Source of the DNA: Martinezella tropici
GTDB taxonomy: Bacteria > Pseudomonadota > Alphaproteobacteria > Rhizobiales > Rhizobiaceae
Reading direction: 5' to 3'
Assembly (NCBI RefSeq): GCF_003287875.1
Contig: NZ_QMKK01000048.1
Coordinates: 158,165 to 222,164 of the forward strand
Length of the DNA stretch: 64,000 bases
The notes below the pieces were generated by a model. That model saw only the letters and a list, made by a program, of their open reading frames with translations, was not told where the DNA came from and ran no database searches. This document shows, piece by piece, positions 25,430-34,020 of this stretch. The position numbers and the translations under genes were made by a program. Numbering within the stretch: position 1 is the stretch's first letter; the number at the start of each line of letters is the position of its first letter.

Positions 25430-26446
25430 ATGAGCGTCAGCGGCCTCCCATTCGACGATTTCCGCGCATTGCTGCGCGACCTTCCGGGGCCGGATGCCCG
25501 GGCACTCGTGGCAGCGCGCGAGCGTGATGCGCAACTCACCAAGCCGCCGGGCGCGCTTGGAAGACTGGAGGAAATCGCCTTCTGGCTGGCCGCCTGGACC
25601 GGTCGTGCGCCGGCCGTGACCCGGCCGCTGGTGGCGATCTTTGCCGGTAATCACGGCGTCACCAAGCAGGGAATTACGCCGTTTCCGCCTTCCGTAACCC
25701 AGCAGATGGTGGAAAATTTCGCAGCCGGCGGAGCCGCGATCAACCAGATCTGCGTTGCCTACGATCTCGGCCTCAAGGTGTTCGACCTAGCCCTCGATTT
25801 CCCGACGGGCGACATCACCGAAGAACCGGCATTGAGCGAGCGCGACTGTGCCGCGACCATGGCCTTCGGCATGGAAGCGATTGCCGGCGGTACGGATCTG
25901 CTCTGTATCGGCGAAATGGGCATCGGCAATACCACGATCGCCGCGGCCATTCATTACGCGCTCTATGGCGGCAAGGCGGAGGACTGGGTTGGCCCGGGCA
26001 CCGGCTCGGAAGGTGAGATGCTGAAGCGCAAGATCGCTGCCGTCGAAAAGGCGGTGGCGCTGCATCGCGATCATCTCAACGATCCGCTGGAAATTCTGCG
26101 CCGCCTTGGCGGCCGCGAGATCGCTGCGATGGCCGGCGCCATTCTCGCCGCACGCATGGAACGTATCCCCGTCATCATCGACGGTTATGTCGCGACGGCT
26201 GCCGCTTCCATTCTCAAGGCCGCCAATCCCTCTGCGCTCGATCACTGCCTGATCGGTCACGTCTCGGCGGAGCCGGGACATCTGCGCTCCATCGAGAAGC
26301 TTGGAAAGACGCCGCTTCTGGCGCTCGGCATGCGGCTCGGCGAAGGCACGGGGGCGGCGCTGGCCGCCGGCATCGTCAAGGCCGCGGCCGCCTGCCATTC
26401 GGGCATGGCGACATTCGAGAGTGCCGGCGTGACGAACAAGCACTGA
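25430..26446 (+). CDS. cobT: Nicotinate-nucleotide--dimethylbenzimidazole phosphoribosyltransferase
   Basis: A 338-residue enzyme that transfers ribose phosphate from nicotinate mononucleotide to 5,6-dimethylbenzimidazole, making alpha-ribazole 5'-phosphate for the lower ligand of cobalamin. Known as CobU in Pseudomonas nomenclature. The family sequences KPPGALGRLEEIA, FAGNHGVT, IGEMGIGNTT and the catalytic-Glu segment GHVSAEPGH are all present. Length matches the family. It is divergent from cobS. No cobalamin riboswitch is visible in the short gap. Confidence 0.96.
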   Translation: MSVSGLPFDDFRALLRDLPGPDARALVAARERDAQLTKPPGALGRLEEIAFWLAAWTGRAPAVTRPLVAIFAGNHGVTKQGITPFPPSVTQQMVENFAAGGAAINQICVAYDLGLKVFDLALDFPTGDITEEPALSERDCAATMAFGMEAIAGGTDLLCIGEMGIGNTTIAAAIHYALYGGKAEDWVGPGTGSEGEMLKRKIAAVEKAVALHRDHLNDPLEILRRLGGREIAAMAGAILAARMERIPVIIDGYVATAAASILKAANPSALDHCLIGHVSAEPGHLRSIEKLGKTPLLALGMRLGEGTGAALAAGIVKAAAACHSGMATFESAGVTNKH

Positions 26447-26629
26447 GAATCGCGGCGGCGAGGCGTTGAAATAGACGTTTCGCCGCTAAATTTCCTGTAG
26501 ACGATCTGTTTTCGTCATAAATCTGTAATGAATTTTGGGTGGGCGGAACGCGCTGCCTTGCTTCGCTCACGGTGAGGCGGTATTCGCAAAGCATCCAGAT
26601 GCAACCGGGACAATACGGGCGGAGCGCGA

Positions 26630-27022
26630 ATGGCTGAGTTTTCAAAATCAGCGGTCAACAAGGAGACCGGGATTCGGCACTTTTTCGCCGCTGCCGGCTA
26701 TTCCTGGGGTGGTTTTCAGCGGCTGCTGCAGGAATCGGCCTTCCGGCAGGAACTCCTTTTTGCGGCTGTTTCCTTGATCCTGTTGATCGCCGTCGGTGCG
26801 ACCATCGGCGAAATCGTCATCGCCATGGTACTCTTTTTGGGGGTTTTCGCGATCGAGGCCATGAATACGGCGGTGGAAGAGGTCATCGACCGGATATCGC
26901 CGGAGATTTCCAATGTCGGCAAGCATGCCAAGGATCTCGGCTCGTTTGCGGTTCTGTGCATGCTGGTCGCTTCCGGTATCTACCTGCTTTATATCATCGG
27001 CGGCCACCTGCTTTTCCGCTAG
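26630..27022 (+). CDS. dgkA: Diacylglycerol kinase
   Basis: A 130-residue integral membrane kinase that phosphorylates diacylglycerol to phosphatidate, recycling lipid from osmoregulated glucan synthesis. Three transmembrane helices and the active-site sequence AIEAMNTAVEEVIDRI are present. Its gap to cobT contains no other gene. In rhizobia, diacylglycerol comes both from periplasmic glucan modification and from betaine-lipid synthesis, which would suit a dgkA. Confidence 0.94.
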   Translation: MAEFSKSAVNKETGIRHFFAAAGYSWGGFQRLLQESAFRQELLFAAVSLILLIAVGATIGEIVIAMVLFLGVFAIEAMNTAVEEVIDRISPEISNVGKHAKDLGSFAVLCMLVASGIYLLYIIGGHLLFR

Positions 27023-27043
27023 AGATCAGCACCCGAGCTTCGT

Positions 27044-28573
27044 TTAAGCAAAGCTCTTCTTGCGCCGCTCGACAAGCGGGGCGTCTTCGATTGCCGGTAG
27101 GCTTTGCAGCACGCGCTTGGCTGGCAGGATGGCGATGACTTCGGTGCCTTCCCGCAGCTTGGATTTCAGCACGAACTGACCATCATGCTTGGCAAGAATG
27201 GCTTGCACGATCGGCAGACCGAGGCCCGTGCCCTGCTCGGCGCTCTTGATGGCGATCGAGCCCTGCCCGAAGGCGGAAAGCACGACGGGTATCTCTTCTT
27301 CGGGAATGCCCGGTCCGTTGTCCTTGATCGCCACATATTCCCCGCCGCCGGCCGTCCAGCCGACCTTGACGGCAATCTCGCCGCCCTGCGGCGTGAATTT
27401 CACTGCGTTCGACAGCAGATTGAGGATCACCTGGCGCAACGATTTCTCATCGGCCCAGACCGAGGGTAGCAGCGCTTCGAATTGCGACGAGATCGAAATG
27501 TTCTTGGCGCGTGCGCGCAACTGCACCATGCCAATGCAATCCTCGGCAATATCGAGGAGCGAAATCGCTTCCTCGTTCAATTCGTATTTGCCGGCCTCGA
27601 TGCGCGAGAGGTCGAGGATTTCATTGATCAGATTGAGCAGATGCTGTCCCGAGCGATGGATGTCGGTCGTGTATTCGCGATAGGTCGGGTTGTTCAATGG
27701 CCCCATGACTTCCGCTGACATGACTTCGGAAAAGCCGAGGATGGCGTTCAGGGGCGTTCTGAGCTCGTGCGACATGGAGGCGAGGAAGCGCGATTTGGCA
27801 AGATTTGCTTCCTCGGCACGCCGGCGAGCCTCGTCCGACATGGATTTTGCGACTTCCAGCTCTGCGATCAGGTCGTCCTTCTCCGACTGGAAGGAAAGGA
27901 TCTTGAGGTTTGACTGATACATGCGGATGGTGATGAAGGTGAAGAATACGACGGCCACGGAGATGGCGGCGGTCAGCGCGATGTCCGATGGCCTTCGTGT
28001 AAGGATGGCGGTCACGACCAGCGCGACGGTGACCGGCGCAAAGGAAAAGGGCACAGCACGCGGCAGCATGAAACTGGACATCGCCGTGATGCCGATCGCG
28101 ACCAGCAGGGTAGTGCCCTTATAGAGTGCGAAACTGTCGCCGCCGCAGGTGGAACAGCCCTGCAAGGCAAAGATCGCCCAGCAGAGACCCGTCAGCAATT
28201 GTCCGAGCAGAAAGATCTGCCGCCATTTCCTGGCGCCTTCCGCCGAGATTTCCTGCTTCCGTGCCTTGCGGCCAAGCAGCATGTTGATGGCATGTGCCGT
28301 CAGGATCGGGATAGTCCAGAAGAAGATCTGCGCGTCCCGCGTCAGGTAGACGCCAAGCACGGCAACGATGACGGCAAAAATCGGAACGACCGCGGCGCCC
28401 TGCAGCAGCGTGTCGATATGCATGAGCATCATTTCGCGGTCGAAATTGCGGCTGTGGCCGTTCTGCAGGCGCTCGCGCGTCTGCCGCACGGCCTTCGACA
28501 CAGCCCGGTTGCGGTGACTGCGCGATCGGTCGACGATATTCTTATCTGTCGATGTGCTGACGCCGGTGCTCAT
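27044..28573 (-). CDS. Membrane-bound sensor histidine kinase
   Basis: A 509-residue kinase. A cytoplasmic N-terminus of about 55 residues is followed by six or so transmembrane helices (residues 57-220) without a large periplasmic loop. Next come a coiled coil (KDDLIAELEVAKSMSDEARRR) and a HisKA domain with SMSHELRTPLNAILGFSEVM (phospho-His near residue 270). The HATPase domain has NLLSNAVKFTPQGG, IKDNGPGIP and GTGLGLPIVQ. The H-box resembles that of the PleC/DivJ/PdhS kinases that act on DivK in alphaproteobacteria, so a cell-cycle role is possible. No response-regulator gene is adjacent. Confidence 0.92.
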   Translation of the reverse strand: MSTGVSTSTDKNIVDRSRSHRNRAVSKAVRQTRERLQNGHSRNFDREMMLMHIDTLLQGAAVVPIFAVIVAVLGVYLTRDAQIFFWTIPILTAHAINMLLGRKARKQEISAEGARKWRQIFLLGQLLTGLCWAIFALQGCSTCGGDSFALYKGTTLLVAIGITAMSSFMLPRAVPFSFAPVTVALVVTAILTRRPSDIALTAAISVAVVFFTFITIRMYQSNLKILSFQSEKDDLIAELEVAKSMSDEARRRAEEANLAKSRFLASMSHELRTPLNAILGFSEVMSAEVMGPLNNPTYREYTTDIHRSGQHLLNLINEILDLSRIEAGKYELNEEAISLLDIAEDCIGMVQLRARAKNISISSQFEALLPSVWADEKSLRQVILNLLSNAVKFTPQGGEIAVKVGWTAGGGEYVAIKDNGPGIPEEEIPVVLSAFGQGSIAIKSAEQGTGLGLPIVQAILAKHDGQFVLKSKLREGTEVIAILPAKRVLQSLPAIEDAPLVERRKKSFA

Positions 28574-28696
28574 GGTTACATTGAAACTTGGCCTGCCTGA
28601 GACTACAGACTAGCGTCCAATCCTTAAGAAGATACTGCGCTGAAATGATTTGTTTGCCATCTTCGCCAAGGATTTGTTGTTAAAGGAGGCAAGAAC

Positions 28697-29272
28697 GTGA
28701 TGCGGTCAGGCCGCCTGTTTCGTGACGGCGTGGCCACTTTCGCTCTGCTCGCCATCATTGCGTTGCTCGCGTTGAAAATGAACAATCGACCGGAAATCGT
28801 TCAAAACGGCAGCTTTTATGTCATCGATGGCGACACGCTTTCCGCCAACGGCGAGCGTTTGAGGCTGAAAGGTATCGATGCTCCCGAATATCGGCAGCGC
28901 TGCCAACGCAACGGAGCGGATTGGGCCTGCGGCGAGGAAGCACGCGAGGCGCTCGCCACAATGATTAAAACGGGAGCGCCCGAATGCCGGGGGCGGGAGA
29001 GGGATCGCTATGGTCGCCTGCTGGTGACATGCGTCGCCGGCGATCTCGATATCAATGCCGCGATGGTGCGCAACGGCATGGCGGTTTCCTATGGTGCCTA
29101 TGCGAGCGAGGAACGGATCGCACGGCAGGCGAAAGCCGGACTTTGGGCCGGTGAATTCGAGAAACCTGGCGACTATCGGCGCGAGGAGCGTATGGCTGAT
29201 GGCAATGACTATGATCCGATTGCGGGATTGTTCAGCTATTTGCACCGACTTGTCGGATGGAGCGCGCCGTGA
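28697..29272 (+). CDS. Thermonuclease (SNase-like) family protein, membrane-anchored or secreted
   Basis: A 191-residue protein with an N-terminal hydrophobic helix (GVATFALLAIIALLALKM) and an OB-fold nuclease domain (about residues 38-150). Catalytic residues of staphylococcal nuclease are recognisable: IDGDTLSANG (metal Asp), RLKGIDAPEYRQ (Arg and Glu) and RERDRYGRLLV. It probably cuts DNA or RNA outside the cytoplasm. AAGGAGG stands 8 bases before the GTG start; an ATG is the next codon. Its end overlaps the following gene by 16 bases. Confidence 0.9.
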   Translation: MMRSGRLFRDGVATFALLAIIALLALKMNNRPEIVQNGSFYVIDGDTLSANGERLRLKGIDAPEYRQRCQRNGADWACGEEAREALATMIKTGAPECRGRERDRYGRLLVTCVAGDLDINAAMVRNGMAVSYGAYASEERIARQAKAGLWAGEFEKPGDYRREERMADGNDYDPIAGLFSYLHRLVGWSAP

Positions 29273-29901
29273 AACAGGAGAGCGAATTGCAGATCCTGCG
29301 TTCAGCGATTGCGGCCTGCCGTCTCTGTCGGGACGCACCGGCCAGGGGCGAGGCGGATCGCCTGCCGCATGAGCCGCGTCCGGTTGCGACACTATCGTCC
29401 ACAGCACGGATACTCATCGCAGGGCAGGCGCCAGGATTGCGCGTCCACGAGAGCGGTCTACCCTTCAACGATGCTTCGGGTGACCGTTTGCGTCAGTGGC
29501 TCGCTGTGGATCGCGAGAGTTTCTACAATCCGGACCATTTCGCCATAATGGGCATGGGCTTCTGCTTTCCGGGCTATGACAAGGCGGGAAGCGATCTGCC
29601 GCCGCGCAAGGAGTGCGCGCCTTTGTGGCGGCAGCGGGCGATGGATGCGATGCCGCAGATCGAATTGATCCTGACCATCGGTCAATATGCGCAGGCTTGG
29701 CATCTCGGCACGGAGCGCATGGGTTCGATGACCGAGACGGTCGCGCAGTGGCGGCGTTACCTTCTCAACAACCGGTCGCCGTCTGTCCTGCCGTTGCCAC
29801 ATCCGAGCTGGCGCAACAGCGGCTGGCTGAAACGGAATCCGTGGTTCGAGACCGAGTTGCTTCCGGTATTACAACAACGTGTGAAAAGCCTGCTTCCTTG
29901 A
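29257..29901 (+). CDS. Uracil-DNA glycosylase family protein
   Basis: A 214-residue member of the UDG superfamily. The motif A-like sequence is ILIAGQAPGLRVHESGLPFND (GQAPG near residue 54), and the motif B-like sequence is PLPHPSWRNSGW. A CRLC/C pattern near the N-terminus (AACRLCRDA) could be part of a cluster site, but the four Cys of family 4 UDGs are not all evident. This subgroup is often annotated only as UDG-like, and activity on uracil is unproven. The start overlaps the nuclease gene, suggesting coexpression. Confidence 0.85.
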   Translation: MERAVKQESELQILRSAIAACRLCRDAPARGEADRLPHEPRPVATLSSTARILIAGQAPGLRVHESGLPFNDASGDRLRQWLAVDRESFYNPDHFAIMGMGFCFPGYDKAGSDLPPRKECAPLWRQRAMDAMPQIELILTIGQYAQAWHLGTERMGSMTETVAQWRRYLLNNRSPSVLPLPHPSWRNSGWLKRNPWFETELLPVLQQRVKSLLP

Positions 29902-29967
29902 GAAAAAGTTTCTTTTCTCCCGCTAAAAATAAGCTATAGAGAGAATATAATTCGAAGGGATGCTTAA

Positions 29968-30456
29968 ATGGACCGTCTTGACCGCAAAATCCTGCGCCTG
30001 CTGCAGGAGGATTCCACTCTGGCCGTGGCCGACCTCGCAAAGAAGGTCGGGCTGTCGACGACGCCATGCTGGCGCCGTATCCAGAAGATGGAAGAGGATG
30101 GCGTTATTCGCCGCCGCGTTGCGCTGCTCGATCCCGAAAAGGTCAACACGAAGGTCACGGTTTTCGTGTCCATCCGCACCAACAGCCACTCCATCGAATG
30201 GCTGAAGCGCTTTTCCGAAGTGATCGCCGATTTTCCGGAAGTGGTGGAATTCTATCGTATGAGCGGCGATGTCGACTATCTGCTGCGCGTCGTCGTGCCT
30301 GACATCGCCGCCTATGACGCCTTCTACAAGCGCATGATCGCCAAGATCGAAATCCGCGACGTCTCCTCCGCCTTTGCGATGGAACAGATCAAGTATTCGA
30401 CGGAATTGCCGTTGGATTACATGCTGCTGGAGAATGCAAAGTCCAACGAGGACTGA
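29968..30456 (+). CDS. Lrp/AsnC family transcriptional regulator
   Basis: A 162-residue regulator: an N-terminal helix-turn-helix (LDRKILRLLQEDSTLAVADL and KKVGLSTTPCWRRIQKMEE) and a C-terminal RAM/effector domain (FVSIRTNSHSIEWLKRF, VEFYRMSGDVDYLLRVVV). It probably responds to an amino acid and forms dimers to octamers. The target cannot be named. The nearest metabolic candidate is the converging dehydrogenase gene, but no operator was identified. A strong terminator ends the gene. Confidence 0.93.
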   Translation: MDRLDRKILRLLQEDSTLAVADLAKKVGLSTTPCWRRIQKMEEDGVIRRRVALLDPEKVNTKVTVFVSIRTNSHSIEWLKRFSEVIADFPEVVEFYRMSGDVDYLLRVVVPDIAAYDAFYKRMIAKIEIRDVSSAFAMEQIKYSTELPLDYMLLENAKSNED

Positions 30457-30473
30457 GCAGCATTTTTTGCAGG

Positions 30474-30517
30474 GCGCTCAGCCGAAATCGATTTCGGCTG
30501 AGCGCTTTTTGTTTTTA
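30474..30517 (+). terminator. Strong rho-independent terminator after the Lrp gene
   Basis: Perfect 16-bp self-complementary stem (GCGCTCAGCCGAAATC and its reverse complement) from 30474 to 30505, then TTTTTGTTTTT. It lies between converging genes and overlaps the end of the dehydrogenase gene. Confidence 0.93.
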
Positions 30518-31387
30518 ATTCCGATCCAGGCGCGCGAGCAGCGACGAGGTATCCCAGCGATTGCCTCCCATTGTCTGGACATCACCATAAAACTGGTCGA
30601 CGAGGGCCGTAAGCGGCAGTTTGGCCTTATTGCGGCGGGCCTCCTCGAGCACGATGCCGAGATCCTTGCGCATCCAGTCAACCGCAAAGCCGAAATCATA
30701 TTTGCCTGAAGTCATGGTCTTGTGGCGGTTCTCCATCTGCCACGAACCGGCGGCGCCCTTGGAAATGACCTCCACCACCTTTTCGATATCGAGCCCGGCC
30801 TGCTTGCCGAAATGGATGCCTTCGGCCAGGCCCTGAACGATGCCCGCGATGCAGATCTGATTGATCATCTTGGTCAACTGACCTGCGCCGACAGGCCCCA
30901 TGAGACCGACCATGCGGGCATAGGCACCGATGACGGGACGAGCCTTTTCGAAGACGGCTTCGTCACCGCCGCACATGACGGTCAAAACACCATTCTCGGC
31001 GCCGGCCTGGCCGCCGGAGACGGGAGCATCGATGAAGTCGACGCCCTTTTCCTTGGCGGCCGCGTAAAGCTCGCGAGCGACTTCGGCGCTTGCCGTGGTA
31101 TTGTCGATGAGGACGGAACCGGCTTTCATGGTGGAAATGACACCGTTTTCACCCGTCGTCACCGAGCGCAGGTCGTCGTCATTGCCGACACAGGTGAAGA
31201 CGAAGTCAGCGCCTTCGGCGGCTTCAGCCGGAGTAGGGGCAAACTTGCCCTCAAATTGTCTGGCCCATGCCTCGGCCTTGGCAACGGTCCGGTTATAGAC
31301 GGTGACGTCATGCCCGCCCTTGACCTTCAAATGCCCGGCCATGGGATAGCCCATGACGCCCATGCCGATGAACGAGACCTTTGCCAT
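30515..31387 (-). CDS. 3-hydroxyisobutyrate dehydrogenase-family NAD(P) oxidoreductase
   Basis: A 290-residue beta-hydroxyacid dehydrogenase. The N-terminal Rossmann motif is FIGMGVMGYPMAGHL, the substrate-binding segment is DAPVSGGQAGAENG, and the catalytic Lys lies in VGAGQLTKMINQI. Family members act on 3-hydroxyisobutyrate, tartronate semialdehyde or succinic semialdehyde, so the exact substrate is open. GGGAG precedes the start. It stands alone between the Lrp terminator and the ssu operon. Confidence 0.9.
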   Translation of the reverse strand: MAKVSFIGMGVMGYPMAGHLKVKGGHDVTVYNRTVAKAEAWARQFEGKFAPTPAEAAEGADFVFTCVGNDDDLRSVTTGENGVISTMKAGSVLIDNTTASAEVARELYAAAKEKGVDFIDAPVSGGQAGAENGVLTVMCGGDEAVFEKARPVIGAYARMVGLMGPVGAGQLTKMINQICIAGIVQGLAEGIHFGKQAGLDIEKVVEVISKGAAGSWQMENRHKTMTSGKYDFGFAVDWMRKDLGIVLEEARRNKAKLPLTALVDQFYGDVQTMGGNRWDTSSLLARLDRN

Positions 31388-31560
31388 TTCATAACTCCCT
31401 GACCGAATTTGTTTCGAAGGCTTAGCGGAAAGGCCAGGAGGACGGAAGACCGATTTCTCGGGTAACTTGTCACCATGGCATATGATTTGAAATCTGATTT
31501 CTAGTTTTTTCGTTTATTGGAATACAATTTCGTCTTTGGTGGGAATCTTCATAATATCCT

Positions 31561-31579
31561 TTGTCGATATAATCTATGG
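31561..31579 (+). promoter_or_regulatory. Repeated 19-base motif upstream of ssuA
   Basis: TTGTCGATATAATCTATGG, 95 bases before the ssuA start. It matches the motif before ssuD at all but one position. It contains TATAAT, but no good -35 is 17 bases upstream, so an operator is as likely as a promoter. Confidence 0.6.
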
Positions 31580-31655
31580 ATTTGCGATCTTTAAGCCATC
31601 GACAACGAGCCGATGGCTGCGGAAGCGCCGGGGCCTTATGAAAAGGGGATCTTCG

Positions 31656-32624
31656 ATGATTTCGCGCAGACAGACACTCGGCCTTCTCGGCGCCACGGCA
31701 GCAGCCTTGGCATTGCCTTCTCTCCGCCCGGCAAGGGCGGCCGCCGCGAGGACGCTTCGCATCGGCTGGCAGAAGAATGGCGTGTTGGCCTTGGCAAAGC
31801 GTCAAGGGGCGTTGGAAAAGCGCCTTTCCGATCGCGGCATATCCGTCGAATGGTCGGAGTTCACGTCCGGTCCGCCTTTGCTTGAAGCGCTTGGCGCAGG
31901 CGCTCTCGATTTCGGCGCCACGGGCGATGTGCCGCCGCTCTTCGCACAGGCGGCCAACGGCAATTTGCTCTATGTCGGCCTTTATACCGGCAGCCCCGAA
32001 GGCTCCGCCATTCTCGTGCGCAAGGATTCGCCGATCCAGACGCTTGCCGATCTCAAGGGAAAGAAGGTTGCCTTCAAGCGTGGCTCCAGCGCTCACAATG
32101 TCACCGTCAAGGCTTTGCGCAAGGGTGGTCTGACGATCAAAGATATCCAGCCGCTCGATCTCGCGCCTCCGGATGCGTCCGCCGCCTTCAAGACCGGCGC
32201 CATCGATGCATGGTCCATCTGGGATCCCTATCTCGCAATTGCAGAGGCCGATCCGGATACACGCATCCTGACGACGGCGCGTGGGATTGTCGATTCCTTC
32301 AGCTATTTCCTGGCGAATGGCGATTTCACCAAGAGCAATCCGCAGGTCATCGTCGATGTCATCGATGAACTGGCCAAGGTGGGGGCGGCGGCGCAATCGA
32401 ATCTGGACGGCACCGTTAAAGCCCTCTCCGAAATCACCGGCGTTCCTGCCGGGGTGACGCGGGTGACGCTGACGCGTCCGGGTGCAAATCTGGGGAGTGC
32501 CTCGACCATTACGGACGCGGCGATCGCCTATCAGCAGGGGCTGGCTGACGAGTTCTATAATCTTGGGATCGTTCCCAAGAAGCTCAACGTGACCGACATC
32601 GTCTGGCGGCCGAAGGCAAGCTGA
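31656..32624 (+). CDS. ssuA: Aliphatic sulfonate ABC transporter, periplasmic binding protein
   Basis: A 322-residue binding protein that delivers alkanesulfonates to the SsuBC importer. A Tat-type signal is visible (SRRQTLGLLGATAAALALP, twin Arg), then the NMT1/SsuA-like fold: RIGWQKNGVLALAKRQGALE, GALDFGATGDVPP and DAWSIWDPYLAIAE. The start at 31656 has AGGGG upstream, and puts the 19-base motif at nearly the same distance as before ssuD. Earlier in-frame ATG at 31638 lacks a site. It is the first gene of ssuA-D-C-B, which would be induced by sulfur limitation. Confidence 0.93.
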   Translation: MISRRQTLGLLGATAAALALPSLRPARAAAARTLRIGWQKNGVLALAKRQGALEKRLSDRGISVEWSEFTSGPPLLEALGAGALDFGATGDVPPLFAQAANGNLLYVGLYTGSPEGSAILVRKDSPIQTLADLKGKKVAFKRGSSAHNVTVKALRKGGLTIKDIQPLDLAPPDASAAFKTGAIDAWSIWDPYLAIAEADPDTRILTTARGIVDSFSYFLANGDFTKSNPQVIVDVIDELAKVGAAAQSNLDGTVKALSEITGVPAGVTRVTLTRPGANLGSASTITDAAIAYQQGLADEFYNLGIVPKKLNVTDIVWRPKAS

Positions 32625-32728
32625 GGCTGATAACCGCTTGCAGATATCGCCTGCGCCTCCAAACACTACGGGCGCGGGCTCTGCCGGCAAAAATTTTTCG
32701 TCAAATACCAGCGATTAGAAAATCCATA

Positions 32729-32747
32729 TTGTCGATATAATCGATGG
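32729..32747 (+). promoter_or_regulatory. Second copy of the 19-base motif, upstream of ssuD
   Basis: TTGTCGATATAATCGATGG, 92 bases before the ssuD start. In this copy the surrounding bases also make a weak palindrome (CCAT...ATGG). It suggests that ssuD has its own regulated promoter inside the cluster. Confidence 0.6.
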
Positions 32748-32820
32748 CGTATGTCACTATCCATGCTGGACATCGGGAAGTGGCTCCCGACCGCGCGCAC
32801 CCAGAAGGCAGGAAAATCTC

Positions 32821-33996
32821 ATGACCGCGACTGCAAAACCCATCGATTTCCTCTGGTTCATTCCGACCTCCGGCGACGGCACCTATCTCGGCACGGCCGA
32901 TCTCAACCGCGGACCGGAGATCGGCTATCTCCAGCAGATCGCACAGGCTGTCGACAGGCTTGGCTATACCGGCGTATTGCTGCCGACGGGGGTCTCCTGC
33001 GAAGAGTCCTTCGTGACGGCCGCGGCGCTTTCGGCGCATACGCAGAAGCTGAAGTTCCTGGTTGCGATCCGTCCCGGTACGGCATCTCCTGCCTATTATG
33101 CACGCCTTGCCTCGACGCTCGATCGCGTCTCCAACGGCCGCGTGCTGCTCAACATCGTCGTTGGCGGCAGCCCGGCGGAGCTCGCCGGTGACGGCATCCA
33201 CCTGGAACATGACGAGCGCTACGCCCATGCCGATGAATTCTTCCATGTCTGGGAGGAGCTTCTGGAAACCGGGTCGTCCACCTTCGAGGGCAAATATATC
33301 AAGGCGACCAACGCACGTCTCGGCCTGCCGCCCGTGCAATCGCCGCGGCCGCCACTTTATTTCGGCGGTTCCTCGGATGCCGGCATCGAATTCTCCGTCG
33401 GCCGCGTCGACAAGTACCTGACCTGGGGCGAACCGCCGGCGCAGGTGGCCGAAAAGATCGAGAAGGTGCGGGCCGCCGCCGCCAAGCGCGGGCGCGAGGT
33501 GAGCTTCGGTATCCGCCTTCACTTCATCGTCCGCGAAACGGATGAGGAGGCATGGGCTGCGGCCGATAAGCTGATTTCCAAGCTGGACGACGAGACGATC
33601 CGCGAGGCGCAGGAGCAGTTCGTCACGCAATCCGACTCCGTCGGGCAGAAGCGCATGGCGGCCCTGCATGGCGGCCGGCGCGACAAGCTCGAAGTGTCGC
33701 CGAACCTCTGGGCCGGCGTCGGCCTGGTGCGCGCCGGTGCCGGTACGGCACTTGTTGGGTCGCCGAAGACTGTGGCTGCAAGGCTGCGGGAATATCAGGA
33801 GCTCGGCATCGAAACCGTGATCGGCTCCGGCTATCCGCATCTGGAAGAAGCCTATCGTGTGGCGGAGCTTCTGTTCCCGGAGCTTGGCCTGAATCAGGAA
33901 CAGCAGCGCGCCGGATTCCGCAACGAATTCGGTGCCAAGCAGATCTTCGCGGGCGGCAGCCACGGTGGCAATCTGAAGGTTGTTTCCGGCTCGTAA
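32821..33996 (+). CDS. ssuD: FMNH2-dependent alkanesulfonate monooxygenase
   Basis: A 391-residue bacterial-luciferase-like (LLM class) monooxygenase that uses FMNH2 and O2 to cleave alkanesulfonates into an aldehyde and sulfite. Family sequences include IDFLWFIPTSGDGTYLG at the N-terminus, VAIRPGTASPAYYARLASTL, NIVVGGSPAELAGDG and PLYFGGSSDAGIE. Length matches E. coli SsuD (381). AGGA lies before the ATG. It needs a flavin reductase (SsuE); none is in the window. It sits between the binding protein and the transport genes. Confidence 0.96.
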   Translation: MTATAKPIDFLWFIPTSGDGTYLGTADLNRGPEIGYLQQIAQAVDRLGYTGVLLPTGVSCEESFVTAAALSAHTQKLKFLVAIRPGTASPAYYARLASTLDRVSNGRVLLNIVVGGSPAELAGDGIHLEHDERYAHADEFFHVWEELLETGSSTFEGKYIKATNARLGLPPVQSPRPPLYFGGSSDAGIEFSVGRVDKYLTWGEPPAQVAEKIEKVRAAAAKRGREVSFGIRLHFIVRETDEEAWAAADKLISKLDDETIREAQEQFVTQSDSVGQKRMAALHGGRRDKLEVSPNLWAGVGLVRAGAGTALVGSPKTVAARLREYQELGIETVIGSGYPHLEEAYRVAELLFPELGLNQEQQRAGFRNEFGAKQIFAGGSHGGNLKVVSGS

Positions 33997-34020
33997 CGCC
34001 ACCTTTGAAGGGAGATTCCC

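Noticed and set aside
31470..32690. 406-codon minus-strand frame opposite ssuA
   Set aside because: Antisense to ssuA; no domain and it crosses both regulatory motifs.
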